Source: Aliihoeflea sp. 2WW (lineage in GTDB: Bacteria > Pseudomonadota > Alphaproteobacteria > Rhizobiales > Rhizobiaceae). From it: a stretch of DNA of 64,000 bases. The notes below the pieces were generated by a model, which was given only the letters and a program-made list of their open reading frames with translations, made no database searches and had not been told where the DNA came from. This document shows positions 9,159-19,250 of the stretch, one piece after another. The stretch is taken from contig NZ_AYOD01000015.1 in assembly GCF_000497755.1 (NCBI RefSeq), forward strand, positions 62,001 through 126,000. Reading direction: 5' to 3'. The translations under genes were made by a program, and so were the position numbers. The stretch's first letter is position 1. Each line of letters starts with the position of its first letter.

Positions 9159-9419
9159 ATGAAGAAGACACTCTTGGCTCTCGCCGCAACGATGATGATT
9201 GCTGCCGGCTGCACCACCGCTGAACAGACCGCCGTCGGCGGCGCTGCCGTCGGTGCCGGCGTCGGCGCTATCGCTACGGGCCGCGCGTCGGGCGCTCTGG
9301 CCGGTGCTGCCATCGGCGGTGCTGCAGGCTACCTTGTCGGCCGCTCGCAGGATCGTCAGGGCTACTGCCTGTACCGCGATCGCAACAACCCGTCGCGTAC
9401 CTACGAAGCACGCTGCTGA
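9159..9419 (+). CDS. Small glycine-zipper lipoprotein
   Basis: The 86-residue protein has a classic lipoprotein signal (MKKTLLALAATMMIAAGC), so the mature chain would start at Cys18. A glycine-zipper segment follows (about residues 25-65, many GxxxG repeats), then a short polar tail with two cysteines. Proteins like this, resembling the YMGG/OmpA-like glycine-zipper families, insert in or line the outer membrane. The ATG has GGAGG 10 bases upstream (9144-9148). A strong terminator follows the gene, so it may be a single-gene transcript. Confidence 0.82.
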   Translation: MKKTLLALAATMMIAAGCTTAEQTAVGGAAVGAGVGAIATGRASGALAGAAIGGAAGYLVGRSQDRQGYCLYRDRNNPSRTYEARC

Positions 9420-9444
9420 TCTCAGCCTCAGGCTGAAACGAAAG

Positions 9445-9470
9445 GGAGCGCCGAAAGGCGCTCCTTTTTT
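9445..9470 (+). terminator. Rho-independent terminator after the glycine-zipper gene
   Basis: A perfect 8-bp stem, GGAGCGCC and GGCGCTCC, with a GAAA tetraloop is followed by six T residues. It would stop plus-strand transcription just before the convergent ABC transporter ATPase gene ends at 9469. Confidence 0.93.
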
Positions 9471-10254
9471 ATGCGGCGATCTTCAGGGCGCCCGGCCCCG
9501 GAACGGCTCCGGGCGGGCATTTGCCGAGGATGATCATTCCCAGCACCTCGTCCTGATCGACATCGCTGGTGCGCGCCGTTCCCACCACCTGTCCGTTCTT
9601 CATCACGACCACGCGGTCGGCGAGGTCAAACACGTCGTGGATGTCGTGGCTGATCAGGAAGATGCCGATACCGTCCTGCTTGAGCTGGAGCACGAGTTCG
9701 GAGACCTGCTGCGTCTCCTGCGGCCCCAGAGCGGCGGTCGGCTCGTCCATGATCAGGATGCGCGCGTTGAAGTGGATCGCGCGTGCGATGGCCACGGACT
9801 GACGCTGGCCACCCGACAATTTGCTCACCGGCTCCTTGAAGCGCTGGAAGCGCGGATTGAGCCGGCCCATGACCTTGCGCGTCTCCGATTCCATCGCCAC
9901 GTCGTCAAGCGTGCCCCAGGGTGTACGCAGTTCGCGGCCGAGGAAGAGATTGGCTGCCGCGTCGACATTGTCGGCGAGCGCGAGCGTCTGGTAGATCGTC
10001 TCGATACCGTATTTCTTGGCGTCGCGCGGATTGCCGATCTGCGCTTCCTCGCCATTGACGAAGATTTCGCCGGCATCGCGCTTGTAGGCGCCGGAGAGGA
10101 TTTTGATCAGCGTCGACTTGCCGGCGCCATTGTGGCCCAGAAGCGCGACGACTTCGCCCGGATAGAGGTCGACGCTGGCATTGTCGACGGCATGGATGCC
10201 GCCGAACGAGATCGAGATGTTGCGCATGTCGACGAGCGGCGTGCTTGTTTCCAT
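9469..10254 (-). CDS. Sugar ABC transporter ATP-binding protein (single ABC domain)
   Basis: The 261-residue ATPase has Walker [11 protein letters not shown], signature [15 protein letters not shown] and Walker [12 protein letters not shown]. An AGGAG ribosome site precedes the ATG at 10254. It energises the CUT2-type transporter formed with the permease and XylF-like protein encoded just upstream. E. coli XylG and most CUT2 ATPases carry two ABC domains (about 500 residues); this one has only one, as in the FrcA-type transporters of rhizobia, so it probably acts as a homodimer. The stop codon abuts the facing terminator. Confidence 0.9.
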   Translation of the reverse strand: METSTPLVDMRNISISFGGIHAVDNASVDLYPGEVVALLGHNGAGKSTLIKILSGAYKRDAGEIFVNGEEAQIGNPRDAKKYGIETIYQTLALADNVDAAANLFLGRELRTPWGTLDDVAMESETRKVMGRLNPRFQRFKEPVSKLSGGQRQSVAIARAIHFNARILIMDEPTAALGPQETQQVSELVLQLKQDGIGIFLISHDIHDVFDLADRVVVMKNGQVVGTARTSDVDQDEVLGMIILGKCPPGAVPGPGALKIAA

Positions 10255-10264
10255 GATCGTTCTC

Positions 10265-11578
10265 CTAGCCCACGCGACGGCGATAGATGGTGTCGAGCCA
10301 GACGGCGACGACGAGGACGGCGCCGACGACGATGTTCTGCAGCGGCGAGTCGACGCCGAGCAGGATCATGCCGGTGGCGAGCGACTGCATCAGCACCGCA
10401 CCGATCATGGCCCCTACGATGGTGCCGACGCCACCGGCAAGCGACGTGCCGCCGATGACGGCCGCGGCAATGACCAGCAGTTCGTCGAGCGTGCCCTGCG
10501 CATTCGTCGCCGCATTGAGACGTGCCGTCGAGATCACCGCGCCGATGGCGGCAAGCGCGCCCATCAGCATGAAGATCTTCATCGTGATCCAGCGCGTGTT
10601 GATGCCGGCGAGCGACGCGGCCTCCGGATTGCCGCCGATGGCGAAGACGTAGCGGCCGAAGCGGGTGCGCGTCGTCACGAAGGTCATGACGATGCCGACC
10701 GTAATCGCGATCAGGACCGGGATGGCGATGCCGTGCGGGATGAAGAGCCCGCCTTCGGGCACCGTGATGTTGTTGACCTCCGCATAGCGCCGGACGGTGC
10801 CTGCCGGCCAGGGATAGGCATTGGCGACGGCGACGGCGCCGAGGATCGCGATGCAGGCGACGCCGGCGAGGAACCCCTCGGCCCAGACCGGACGCAGCGG
10901 GAAATGAAAGCGCCGGCGCTGCTTGCGCGCGTTCCAGATGAAGAAGACGACCGCCAGACAGGCGACGATGCCGACGACCCAGCTCCACTGGGCGCCGATC
11001 GCTCCTTCCGGGCCACCGCCCAGAAGGCGGAATGTCGTGTCCATCGGCGCGACCGTCTGGCCGCTCGTCACCCACCAGGCCGCACCGCGCCAGACCAAAA
11101 GGCCGCCAAGCGTGACGATGAAGGCGGGCACCTGCAGATAGGCGATGATGAACCCCTGAAGGGCCCCGATGGCGATGCCGACGGCCAGCCCGACGAGGAT
11201 CGCGATCGCCCAGATCGCCGGATGGCCGAGCCCGAGATAGTCCGGCAGTATTCGGACCTGCGTGACGGCGATGATCATGCCGGTGACGCCGAGCACGGAG
11301 CCGACCGACAGGTCGATGTTGCGCGTGACGATGACCAGCACCATGCCGGTCGCCATCACCGAGACGGAGGCGGACTGCACCGACAGGTTCCACAGATTGC
11401 GCGGCGTGAGGAACAGCCCGCCCGACATGATGTGGAACCCGATCCAGATCACGGCGAGTGCGCCGAGCATTCCGAGCATGCGCGTGTCGAGTTCGGTGGC
11501 CTTCATGAAGCGTGCGAGCGCGTTCTGCTCGGATGCGCGCGCGGTATCAACCGGCGCCGGGGACGTCGTGTCCGACAT
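10265..11578 (-). CDS. xylH: Xylose-type ABC transporter permease
   Basis: The start chosen is the ATG at 11578, behind GGAGG, giving 437 residues ([11 protein letters not shown]...); two further ATG codons lie just upstream. It is a polytopic inner-membrane protein of the CUT2 permease family, with the typical long insertion (about residues 210-290) seen in XylH. The segment [21 protein letters not shown] near the C-terminus contacts the ATPase in this family. It is ten bases upstream of the ATPase gene and follows the binding-protein gene, so the three form one operon. Confidence 0.9.
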   Translation of the reverse strand: MSDTTSPAPVDTARASEQNALARFMKATELDTRMLGMLGALAVIWIGFHIMSGGLFLTPRNLWNLSVQSASVSVMATGMVLVIVTRNIDLSVGSVLGVTGMIIAVTQVRILPDYLGLGHPAIWAIAILVGLAVGIAIGALQGFIIAYLQVPAFIVTLGGLLVWRGAAWWVTSGQTVAPMDTTFRLLGGGPEGAIGAQWSWVVGIVACLAVVFFIWNARKQRRRFHFPLRPVWAEGFLAGVACIAILGAVAVANAYPWPAGTVRRYAEVNNITVPEGGLFIPHGIAIPVLIAITVGIVMTFVTTRTRFGRYVFAIGGNPEAASLAGINTRWITMKIFMLMGALAAIGAVISTARLNAATNAQGTLDELLVIAAAVIGGTSLAGGVGTIVGAMIGAVLMQSLATGMILLGVDSPLQNIVVGAVLVVAVWLDTIYRRRVG

Positions 11579-11640
11579 CATGTCCTCCATCGCGGTCGCT
11601 CGGGGTCGAGGACCCGACGCGCCGCTATTCATCTTATGAA

Positions 11641-11671
11641 TGCGCCGCGGCTTTCGTCAAACCGCGGCGCA
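11641..11671 (-). other. Intercistronic stem-loop between xylF and xylH
   Basis: A perfect 10-bp stem, TGCGCCGCGG and CCGCGGCGCA, encloses an 11-base loop in the gap between the two genes. No T-run follows on the minus strand, so it is probably not a full terminator. Such hairpins after binding-protein genes commonly protect the upstream message and raise binding-protein levels over the permease. Confidence 0.7.
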
Positions 11672-11694
11672 CGATGTTTTCGACCTGTCGAGAC

Positions 11695-12738
11695 TTAGTC
11701 GCAGGCGGGCGTCGAACCGGCGGACACGCCCTGGCAGACGACGTCCTTGGTCACCCACTCGGCGTCGATCACGACGTCGAGATTGTCCTTGGTGATCGCC
11801 AGCGGCTCGAGGAACACGGCATTCATCTCGGTGCCGTTCGGGCCGTCGGACCAGGCCGTCACCCCTTCGATCTCGTTCATCGCGGTGCCTTCGGCGAGTT
11901 CGTTGGCGATTTCCGCCGCCGACTTGCCGAGTTCGCGCGAATCCTTCCAGACCGAGACGGTCTGCGTGCCGAGCGCGATGCGGTTCAGCGCGGCGTGGTC
12001 GGCGTCCTGTCCGGACACCGGAACCGAACCTGCCAGGCCCTGCGCGTCGAGCGCCGCGATCGCGCCGCCGGCCGTGCCGTCATTCGAGGCGACGACCGCG
12101 TCGACCTCGTTGTTGTTCTGGGTCAGGATCTGTTCCATGTTGCGCTGCGCGTTGGCGGGCAGCCAGCCATCCGTATAGGCCTCGCCGACATTCTTGATCG
12201 TGCCGGCGTCGATCGCCTCCTGCAGCACTTCCATCTGGCCCGAGAACAGGAAGTCCGCGTTCGGATCGGACGACGAGCCCTTGATGAAGACGTAATTGCC
12301 TTCCGGCTGCGCCTCCATGACGGCCTGCGCCTGCAGACGGCCGACTTCCTTGTTGTCGAAGGTCAGGTAGAAGGCGTCGGGGTTCTCGATCAGGCGGTCA
12401 TAGCCGACGACCGGAATGCCTTCCGCGACCGCGTTCTCGACGGCCGGCCCGATGGCCGAGGAGTCCTGCGCCAGGATGATGAGCGCGTTCGCGCCCTGGC
12501 TGATCAGCGACTCGACGTCGGTGAGCTGCTTGGCGGCGGACGATTGCGCGTCGGCGGAGATGTAGCTGTTGCCGGCGGCTTCGATGGCGGCCTTCATCGC
12601 GGCCTCGTCGGTCTTCCAGCGCTCTTCCTGGAAGTTGGACCAGGACACGCCGATGACCTTGCCCTCGGCCTTCGCCGCGGCGGAAAGCGTGAGCGAAAGC
12701 GCGACACCCGCCAGCAAGGCGGTTGCGAAATTCTTCAT
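11695..12738 (-). CDS. xylF: D-xylose ABC transporter substrate-binding protein
   Basis: The 347-residue protein has a cleavable signal peptide ([20 protein letters not shown], cut after AKA). The mature part is a type I periplasmic sugar-binding fold closely resembling XylF, with [20 protein letters not shown] and [18 protein letters not shown] in the ligand-binding cleft. It would deliver D-xylose or a related pentose to the permease encoded downstream. It is divergent from the ROK regulator and sits 64 bp from a perfect palindromic operator candidate. No xylose isomerase or xylulokinase gene is in the window. Confidence 0.92.
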   Translation of the reverse strand: MKNFATALLAGVALSLTLSAAAKAEGKVIGVSWSNFQEERWKTDEAAMKAAIEAAGNSYISADAQSSAAKQLTDVESLISQGANALIILAQDSSAIGPAVENAVAEGIPVVGYDRLIENPDAFYLTFDNKEVGRLQAQAVMEAQPEGNYVFIKGSSSDPNADFLFSGQMEVLQEAIDAGTIKNVGEAYTDGWLPANAQRNMEQILTQNNNEVDAVVASNDGTAGGAIAALDAQGLAGSVPVSGQDADHAALNRIALGTQTVSVWKDSRELGKSAAEIANELAEGTAMNEIEGVTAWSDGPNGTEMNAVFLEPLAITKDNLDVVIDAEWVTKDVVCQGVSAGSTPACD

Positions 12739-12801
12739 GATGTTCCTCCCTGCGCCGCGTGCGGCGCCTCCTCAGATTGCCTCTCGGCAGCGGGAAGCCC
12801 T

Positions 12802-12824
12802 TTTTTTTCGAGCCTCGAAAAAAA
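12802..12824. promoter_or_regulatory. Palindromic operator, xylF / ROK regulator
   Basis: The arms TTTTTTTCGAG and CTCGAAAAAAA form a perfect 11-bp inverted repeat around a single C, midway between the divergent xylF and ROK genes. A+T-rich arms flanking a CGAG centre resemble known operators of NagC/XylR-type ROK repressors. It is the only strong palindrome in the gap, so I infer that it is the binding site of the adjacent regulator and controls both directions. Confidence 0.75.
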
Positions 12825-12897
12825 TAATGACTCAGCATTTTCCGTGTGTCAATATCCTTTCAGAGGTGCTTCAAGACGCCTTTGGGAGGTTGGATCG

Positions 12898-14133
12898 ATG
12901 ATTTTGGGCGTGCGCCACGACGATCTGCGCAAGCGCAATCGCGCCATGGTCATCGCCGCCGTCAGGCGCGAGGGCCAGCCTTCGCGTACCGATCTGGTCA
13001 GCCGCACCGGCCTCAGCCATTCGACGATTTCCGCGATTTCCTCCGACCTGATCGCCGAGGGCGTGCTGCGCCCGGTCAAGAGCGGCGAGAACGAGGTCGT
13101 GCGCCGCGGACGGCCCCAGGTCTCGCTCGGCCTCGAGCCGAAGGCGGCGACCGTGCTGACCGTCGTGCTTCTCCTCAACACGCTTTCGGCGACGGTCTTC
13201 GACTACGCAGGCGAAATCGTCGCGCAGAAGCGCGAACGGCTGTCGACGCTGACCGCAAGCCGCGACGAGCTCGTCGGCGCGGTGACGCACATGATCGAGG
13301 CGGTGCTCCAGGATGCCGGACGCACCCCGAACGACGTCATGCGCATGACGATGGCCGTGCAGGGTATCACGGATTCGGATGCCCGCGCGATGCTGTGGAC
13401 CCCGATCACGCCGGAAAGCGACATCCCCTTCGCCGACATTCTGGAACGGCGCTTCGGCTTTCCCGTCACAGTCCAGAACGACTGCAACATGATCGCCGTC
13501 GCGCTGCGGGCCCGCGACCCGGAGCGCTATCGCGACAATTTCGTCACCCTGCTCCTGTCGAACGGCATCGGCATGGGGCTGGTGCTGCGCGGCGAACTTT
13601 TCACCGGCGCCTATTCCTCGGGGGGCGAGTTCGGACACATGATCCACCGGCCTGGCGGCGCGCTCTGCCGCTGCGGGCGGCACGGCTGCATCGAGGCCTA
13701 TGCGGGCAATTACGCGATCCTGCGCGAGGCGGCGGGGCGCAGCGACCAGACGGTCGCCGATGCCGACGTCGATCCGCAGACCATGCTTGAACTCGCGCAG
13801 GATGCCCGCGCCGCCGACGGACCGGCCCGCGCCGCCTTCACCCGGGCCGGAGAGGCGATCGGCTACGGGCTCGGCTCGCTCTTCGCGCTGATCGATCCGG
13901 CTCCGGTGGCGATCGTCGGGCCGGGTACGCTCGCCTTCGACATGATGGAACCTTCGATCCGCGAGGCGATCGGCCAGACGGCGGGCGGACAGCACGACGC
14001 CGTCATCTCCTTCGACCTCGAAGCCGACGAAATGCCCTTGATCCTCGAAGGCTGCGCGCGGCGCGCGCTGGAGGCCGTCGACAACGAACTCTTCGCACCG
14101 GGCTATATCGCGACGATGCAGGCGGGCGCCTGA
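12898..14133 (+). CDS. ROK family transcriptional regulator (XylR-like)
   Basis: The ATG at 12898 follows GGGAGG at a good distance and gives 411 residues. The N-terminus is a winged helix-turn-helix (RTDLVSRTGLSHSTISAISS), and the rest is a ROK sugar-kinase-like domain with the zinc-binding motif CRCGRHGCIEAYAG. The phosphate-1 motif of true ROK kinases is degraded (VLLLNTLSATVFDYAG), which fits a regulator rather than an enzyme. It most likely represses the divergent xylose transporter and is released by the sugar. Its stop lies two bases from the convergent phoB stop with no terminator visible between. Confidence 0.88.
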   Translation: MILGVRHDDLRKRNRAMVIAAVRREGQPSRTDLVSRTGLSHSTISAISSDLIAEGVLRPVKSGENEVVRRGRPQVSLGLEPKAATVLTVVLLLNTLSATVFDYAGEIVAQKRERLSTLTASRDELVGAVTHMIEAVLQDAGRTPNDVMRMTMAVQGITDSDARAMLWTPITPESDIPFADILERRFGFPVTVQNDCNMIAVALRARDPERYRDNFVTLLLSNGIGMGLVLRGELFTGAYSSGGEFGHMIHRPGGALCRCGRHGCIEAYAGNYAILREAAGRSDQTVADADVDPQTMLELAQDARAADGPARAAFTRAGEAIGYGLGSLFALIDPAPVAIVGPGTLAFDMMEPSIREAIGQTAGGQHDAVISFDLEADEMPLILEGCARRALEAVDNELFAPGYIATMQAGA

Positions 14134-14135
14134 GA

Positions 14136-14825
14136 TCAGCTTTCGTTGATCGAGTAGCCCGCGCCGCGGATGGTGCGGATGACGTCCGGCGCGCTGTCCG
14201 GATTGACCGCCTTGCGCAGACGCCCGACATGGACGTCGACCGTGCGCTCGTCGATATAGATCGTCTCGCCCCAGACATTGTCGAGCAACTGTCCGCGCGA
14301 GAAGACGCGGCCGGGATGCTGCATCAGGAATTCGAGCAGCCGGAACTCGGTCGGGCCGAGATGGACCTCGACCTGATCGCGATAGACGCGGTGCGACTCG
14401 CGGTCGAGCACGATGTCGCCGACCTTGAGCACGCTCGACAGGATTTCGGGCTTCGCCCGTCGCAGGAGCGCGCGCACGCGGGCGACGAATTCGGGCGTCG
14501 AGAACGGCTTGACGAGATAGTCGTCGGCGCCGGTCGAAAGTCCGCGCACCCGGTCGCTTTCCTCGCCCCGCGCCGTCAGCATGATGATCGGCAGGCGCTC
14601 GGTTTCAGCCCGCATCCGCAGGCGCCGGCAAAGCTCGATGCCAGAGACGGCCGGCACCATCCAGTCGAGCACGAGCAAATCCGGCACGGTTTCCTGGAGC
14701 CGGATTTCCGCTTCGTCGCCGCGCGTGATCACCTCGACCTTGTAGCCCTCGGCTTCCAGATTGTACTTGATCAGGACGCCCAGCGGCTCCTCGTCCTCGA
14801 CCACCATGATCCTCGGCGCGATCAT
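14136..14825 (-). CDS. phoB: Phosphate regulon response regulator PhoB
   Basis: The 229-residue protein has an N-terminal receiver domain with the phosphoacceptor aspartate in DLLVLDWMVP (about residue 53). The C-terminal OmpR-type winged helix includes YIDERTVDVHVGRLRKA. Sequence and operon position, last after pstSCAB-phoU, identify PhoB. It would bind Pho boxes such as the one in front of pstS. The cognate kinase gene phoR is not found next to it in this window. Confidence 0.95.
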   Translation of the reverse strand: MIAPRIMVVEDEEPLGVLIKYNLEAEGYKVEVITRGDEAEIRLQETVPDLLVLDWMVPAVSGIELCRRLRMRAETERLPIIMLTARGEESDRVRGLSTGADDYLVKPFSTPEFVARVRALLRRAKPEILSSVLKVGDIVLDRESHRVYRDQVEVHLGPTEFRLLEFLMQHPGRVFSRGQLLDNVWGETIYIDERTVDVHVGRLRKAVNPDSAPDVIRTIRGAGYSINES

Positions 14826-14835
14826 CGGCCGCTCC

Positions 14836-15546
14836 TCATGCCGGCCTGGCCGAGATCGACGTCTCGTCGAGCTTCGGCCGGTGGAGCGGCAATTGCTGGC
14901 CGACCATCACATAGTAGGCGTTCTCGGCGATGTTGGTCGCATGATCGCCGATCCGCTCCAGATTCTTGGCGCAGAAGAGGAGATGGGTGCAGGCGGTGAT
15001 GTTGCGCGGGTCCTCCATCATGTAGGTCAGGAGTTCGCGGAAGACGGCGGTATACTGCACGTCGATATTCTCGTCGTCGGCCCTCAGCGTCACCAGGGCC
15101 TGCGGGTTGCGGCCGACATAATTGTCGATCACGCCGGCAAGCTGCGCGCGCACCAGTTGCGACATCGTGTCGATCGAGTGCGAGAGCTTGCGCTGCATCG
15201 CGCCCGAACCGACCGCGCTGACGCGCTTGGAGATGTTCTTGGCCAGATCGCCGATGCGCTCGAGATCGCTCGCCATGCGGATCGCACCGACCACGGCGCG
15301 CAGATCCTGCGCCATCGGCTGCCGCTTGGCGATGAGCGCGATGGCGCGCTCGTCGAGCTCGCGCTGGCGCGCATCCATCACCACGTCGTCCGAGATGACG
15401 CGCTGGGCGAGCGGCACGTCGTTGTCGAGCAGCGACTGCGTCGCTCCTAGAACCATCGCCTGTCCCAGATCGCCCATGTCGCGGATCAGCCGGTCGATCT
15501 GCCCGAGCTCCTCGTCGAAGGACGCTACGATATGTTGTCCCGCCAT
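14836..15546 (-). CDS. phoU: Phosphate signalling protein PhoU
   Basis: The ATG at 15546 (MAGQHIVASFDEELGQ) gives 236 residues, the usual size; the longer frame to 15657 overlaps pstB. PhoU is an all-helical protein of two repeated three-helix bundles with metal-binding acidic motifs, visible here as repeated ERIGD.A.NI segments (ERIGDLAKNISK and ERIGDHATNIAE). It signals phosphate sufficiency from the Pst transporter to PhoR/PhoB. It lies 25 bp after pstB and 10 bp before phoB. Confidence 0.95.
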   Translation of the reverse strand: MAGQHIVASFDEELGQIDRLIRDMGDLGQAMVLGATQSLLDNDVPLAQRVISDDVVMDARQRELDERAIALIAKRQPMAQDLRAVVGAIRMASDLERIGDLAKNISKRVSAVGSGAMQRKLSHSIDTMSQLVRAQLAGVIDNYVGRNPQALVTLRADDENIDVQYTAVFRELLTYMMEDPRNITACTHLLFCAKNLERIGDHATNIAENAYYVMVGQQLPLHRPKLDETSISARPA

Positions 15547-15571
15547 TGTCCCTGCCCTCTGCGTATGCCGT

Positions 15572-16387
15572 TCAGCCGAAGCGGCCGGTGACGTAGTCCT
15601 GTGTGCGCTTGTCGGACGGTGCCGTGAAAATCTGTTCCGTCGCGCCCTCCTCGACAAGCACGCCCAGATGGAAGAACGCCGTGCGCTGCGAGACCCGCGC
15701 GGCCTGCTGCATCGAGTGCGTCACGATCACGATGGTGAAGTTCGCTCGCAATTCGTCGATCAGTTCCTCGATCTTCGCCGTCGCGATCGGATCAAGCGCC
15801 GAGCACGGCTCGTCCATCAGGATGACTTCGGGCGAAACGGCGATGGCGCGCGCGATGCAAAGACGCTGCTGCTGGCCGCCCGAAAGGCCGGTGCCCGGCT
15901 CGTGCAGGCGGTCCTTGACCTCCTCGTAGAGGCTCGCCTTCTTCAGGCTGGTGACGACGATTTCCTCGAGATCGGTCTTGTTCGACGCAAGACCGTGGAT
16001 CTTCGGTCCGTAGGCGACGTTTTCGAAGATCGATTTCGGGAACGGGTTCGGCTTCTGGAACACCATGCCGACGCGGGCACGCAGTTCCACCACGTCGATC
16101 TTCGGATCGTAGATGTCCTGCCCGTCGAGCGTGATGCTCCCGTCGATGCGGGCGATGTCGATCGTGTCGTTCATCCGGTTGAGGCAGCGCAGGAAGGTCG
16201 ACTTTCCGCAGCCCGACGGCCCAATCAGCGCCGTCACCTGGCGTTCGCCAATGTCGAGATTGACGTCGAACAGCGCCTGCTTGGCACCGTAGAAGACATT
16301 GACGTCACGGCCGCGCATCTTGGCATCGAGCGGCCTTGCCGCACTGGTGATCGCGTTTTCGAGAGCGATTTCGGTCATCTGGTTCAT
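15572..16387 (-). CDS. pstB: Phosphate ABC transporter ATP-binding protein PstB
   Basis: Started at 16387 ([13 protein letters not shown]) the protein has 271 residues. It shows Walker [13 protein letters not shown], the PstB-specific segment [15 protein letters not shown], the signature [15 protein letters not shown] and Walker [14 protein letters not shown]. It hydrolyses ATP for high-affinity phosphate import through PstA and PstC. The gap to pstA is about 53 bp and that to phoU is 25 bp. Confidence 0.97.
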   Translation of the reverse strand: MNQMTEIALENAITSAARPLDAKMRGRDVNVFYGAKQALFDVNLDIGERQVTALIGPSGCGKSTFLRCLNRMNDTIDIARIDGSITLDGQDIYDPKIDVVELRARVGMVFQKPNPFPKSIFENVAYGPKIHGLASNKTDLEEIVVTSLKKASLYEEVKDRLHEPGTGLSGGQQQRLCIARAIAVSPEVILMDEPCSALDPIATAKIEELIDELRANFTIVIVTHSMQQAARVSQRTAFFHLGVLVEEGATEQIFTAPSDKRTQDYVTGRFG

Positions 16388-16440
16388 CCTTGTAACTCCT
16401 CGCATCGTCGCCCGACTCGGCGCTGCAGGCAACGCGTGGC

Positions 16441-17808
16441 TCACCGGCGTCGCTCAAGCCGGCTTCGCAGGAAGATGGCGACCGCGTTCAGGCTGATCAT
16501 CAGGGCGAGCAGAACGATGATTGCCGCCGAGGTTCGTGCCTCGAAGAAATTGCGGTTCTCATTGCCCTGCCACAGATAGATCTGCACCGGCAGTGCCGAC
16601 GACTGGTCGAAGGGAGATCCCGGCACGGCGGCCACGAAGGCGTTCATACCGATGAGCAGAAGCGGAGCCGTCTCGCCCAGCGCCTGTGCCACGCCGATGA
16701 TGGTGGCCGTCAGGATGCCCGGATACGTGACCGGCAGCACATGGTGAAAGACCATCTGCGTGCGCGAGGCGCCAAGGCCCAATGCTGCTTGCCGCAGCGA
16801 TGGCGGAACGGCCCTCAGCGCCGAACGCGTCGCGATGATGATCGTCGGCAGCGTCATCAGCGTAAGGACCAGACCGCCGACGATGGGAGCCGAAAGGGGA
16901 AGGCGGAAATAGTTGATGAACACGGCCGCACCCAGCAGACCGAACACGATCGACGGCACGGCGGCGAGATTGTTGATGTTGACCTCGATCAGGTCGGTCA
17001 GGCGGTTCTTCGGGGCGAACTCTTCGAGATAGATCGCACTCGCCACGCCGATCGGGACTGCCAGGACGATGACGACCAGCATCATGTAGAGCGAACCCAT
17101 GAACGCGCCGGCAAGGCCTGCACTTGCGGGCGCCGAACGCGAGTCCACGTTGGTGAAGATGTGCCAGGCGAAGGCCATCCTGATCTGCCCGTCTTCGTAA
17201 AGACGATCGGCAAGGGCGCGTGCATCCGCCGAAAGCTGCTGCTGCGCGTCCGGAAGGTCGCGGTTGATGTTGCCCTTCAACCAGTTGTCGGCATTCGCCG
17301 AAGCGAGAAGCTGCATCTCGACGGTTTGGCCGGCCAGTGCCGGATTGGCCACGAACGCGTCCCGCAACTTGAAGCGCTCTCCATTATCGATGATCGACTG
17401 AAGATCGCGCGGTGCGATCTGCGTATCGCCGGTCAGTTCACGGACGGATTGCTCGATGATGCTGTTCCAGTTGAGCATCGTCGCGTCGCGCTGCCAGCGC
17501 AGATCGGCAGCGCGCAAGTCGGCAGGCGACTGGCCGTCCTGAAGCGTCGGACGCGGGTCGATATCGAGGAGTTCGGCATCGAACGTGATCGGGATTGTCA
17601 AGGTCGCCTGCGTGAAAGCGGGCAGGCCCTTGGACAGGATCATGGAGAACAGGATGACCACGAAAGCAAGCGCGGCGCCGATTGCGAGGAGGCCGTAGAG
17701 GCGGAACCGCCGCTCGCGTCCGTGCCGGCGCGCCAGCCCGCTGCGGATTCTCGACAGACGGGCCTGGTTCTCGGCCTGTTCGGTGGATACCGGAGATTGG
17801 TTGGCCAT
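16441..17808 (-). CDS. pstA: Phosphate ABC transporter permease PstA (DUF3333-type)
   Basis: The start at 17808 ([14 protein letters not shown]) lies two bases after the pstC stop and gives 455 residues. A much longer open frame upstream of it is only a shadow of pstC. After one N-terminal membrane helix (about 38-60) comes an insert of some 150 residues outside the membrane, as in the DUF3333-bearing PstA of alphaproteobacteria. The five-helix permease core follows, with [29 protein letters not shown] and the ATPase-contact loop near [17 protein letters not shown]. Confidence 0.94.
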   Translation of the reverse strand: MANQSPVSTEQAENQARLSRIRSGLARRHGRERRFRLYGLLAIGAALAFVVILFSMILSKGLPAFTQATLTIPITFDAELLDIDPRPTLQDGQSPADLRAADLRWQRDATMLNWNSIIEQSVRELTGDTQIAPRDLQSIIDNGERFKLRDAFVANPALAGQTVEMQLLASANADNWLKGNINRDLPDAQQQLSADARALADRLYEDGQIRMAFAWHIFTNVDSRSAPASAGLAGAFMGSLYMMLVVIVLAVPIGVASAIYLEEFAPKNRLTDLIEVNINNLAAVPSIVFGLLGAAVFINYFRLPLSAPIVGGLVLTLMTLPTIIIATRSALRAVPPSLRQAALGLGASRTQMVFHHVLPVTYPGILTATIIGVAQALGETAPLLLIGMNAFVAAVPGSPFDQSSALPVQIYLWQGNENRNFFEARTSAAIIVLLALMISLNAVAIFLRSRLERRR

Positions 17809-17810
17809 GA

Positions 17811-19184
17811 CTACTCGTACTGCTCCCGGAAGCGGCGCACGATGTAGAGCGCAGCCATGTTGAGGAAGAGGGTCATCACGAAGAGCGTGAGCCCGAGCGC
17901 GAATGCGACGAGCGATTGCGGTGACGCGAAATCCTGGTCGCCGGTGAGCTGGTTGACGATGGTCACGGTCACCGTGGAAATCGGCTCGCCGGGATTCGCG
18001 CGCAGGAACGGGCTGTTGCCCGCCGCAAGGACCACGATCATCGTCTCGCCGATCGCCCGGCTGACGGCGAGAAGAAACGCGCCCACGATGCCGGGGAGCG
18101 CCGCTGGCAGGATGACCCGCTTGATCGTTTCCGAACGTGTCGCGCCGAGGCCGATCGAACCGTCGATCATTGCCCGCGGAACCTGACGAAGAATGTCGTC
18201 CGACAGCGACGAAATGAACGGGATGATCATGATTCCCATGACGATGCCGGCCGTCAGGGCGGATGTCGCGCGGATGTTGACGCCGATCGTCTGCCCGAAC
18301 GCGGCGAGGAACGGTCCCACCGTGACGAGCGCGAAGAAGCCGTAGACGATGGTGGGAATGCCGGCGAGCACCTCGACCACCGGCTTGACCAGGCTGCGCA
18401 TCCGCGGGCTGGCATATTGCGACGTGTAGATCGCGGTCATCAGACCGATGGGAAGAGACACGAACATGGCGATGGCCGCGACCATGACCGTACCCCAAAG
18501 GAGCGGCAGGAGGCCGTATTCGCCGCTGCCCGCGCCCGTCGTGGAGAACCGGGGGTTCCAGACCGTGCCGAAGAAGAAGTCGATCGGGCTGACGAAGGAA
18601 AAGAAGCGTGCAGCCTCGAAGACGAGAGAAAGGACGATGCCGAGTGTCGTCAGGATCGCGACGGCCGAACAGCCCAGCAGCAGATAGCGGACGATGCGCT
18701 CGACCTCGTTGCGCGCCTGCAGGCGGACGGCGATGCGTTTGCGCGCAAACAGGAGCGAAACAGCGGCGAATGCCGCAGCGGAGCCGAGCACGGTCGCCGA
18801 AGCGAGGTTCTGAAACTGACGAAACGCGGCGCCGGCAGCCATCTCGTAAGGCTGAACCTCGCCTGCGACGCCAGCACCGGACGCAATGGCCCGTACACGC
18901 TGGATCGCCGACTGAAGGACGTTGCCCCCTTGATCGACGATCTCGGCGGGCAAGTTCATGACGATGTAGGCGCGCGAGGCGGTCGCGCCGAAAAGCGCCC
19001 AGAGCGCCAGGATGACGAGCGCCGGTGCAATCGTCCAGATTGCCACGAGCGAACCATGATAGGGCGGACGCGAGTGCAGCCGCGTGGCTTCAGGCGTCGC
19101 AAGCTTGCGGCTGACCGCCCAGCCCTGCTGATAGGCAATACTCAGGAGAGCCAGCAATAGAGCGATCGTGAGAAGGCTGTACAT
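17811..19184 (-). CDS. pstC: Phosphate ABC transporter permease PstC
   Basis: The 457-residue membrane protein starts at the ATG at 19184 (MYSLLTIALLLALLS). It has extra N-terminal helices and a soluble segment compared with E. coli PstC (319 residues), as usual in rhizobial PstC. The conserved permease core is in the second half, with VLAGIPTIVYGFFAL and the ATPase-contact region SIGLGATRSETIKRVILPAA. It forms the phosphate channel with PstA. It follows pstS by 109 bp, a gap that contains a possible stem-loop. Confidence 0.95.
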   Translation of the reverse strand: MYSLLTIALLLALLSIAYQQGWAVSRKLATPEATRLHSRPPYHGSLVAIWTIAPALVILALWALFGATASRAYIVMNLPAEIVDQGGNVLQSAIQRVRAIASGAGVAGEVQPYEMAAGAAFRQFQNLASATVLGSAAAFAAVSLLFARKRIAVRLQARNEVERIVRYLLLGCSAVAILTTLGIVLSLVFEAARFFSFVSPIDFFFGTVWNPRFSTTGAGSGEYGLLPLLWGTVMVAAIAMFVSLPIGLMTAIYTSQYASPRMRSLVKPVVEVLAGIPTIVYGFFALVTVGPFLAAFGQTIGVNIRATSALTAGIVMGIMIIPFISSLSDDILRQVPRAMIDGSIGLGATRSETIKRVILPAALPGIVGAFLLAVSRAIGETMIVVLAAGNSPFLRANPGEPISTVTVTIVNQLTGDQDFASPQSLVAFALGLTLFVMTLFLNMAALYIVRRFREQYE

Positions 19185-19250
19185 GATTTGACCTGGTTAT
19201 CGAGGTCCGTTTCATCGAACGTCCGGCCGCACTGGCCGATGAACGTCGAC

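Noticed and set aside
10181-11698. 505-residue open frame on the plus strand
   Set aside because: Antisense to the xylH-type permease; the composition (Asp, Arg, His runs) reflects complementary GC-rich codons and not a protein.
12801-12824. T-run and A-run as a terminator
   Set aside because: The palindrome lies between divergent promoters where no transcript ends, so an operator is the better reading.
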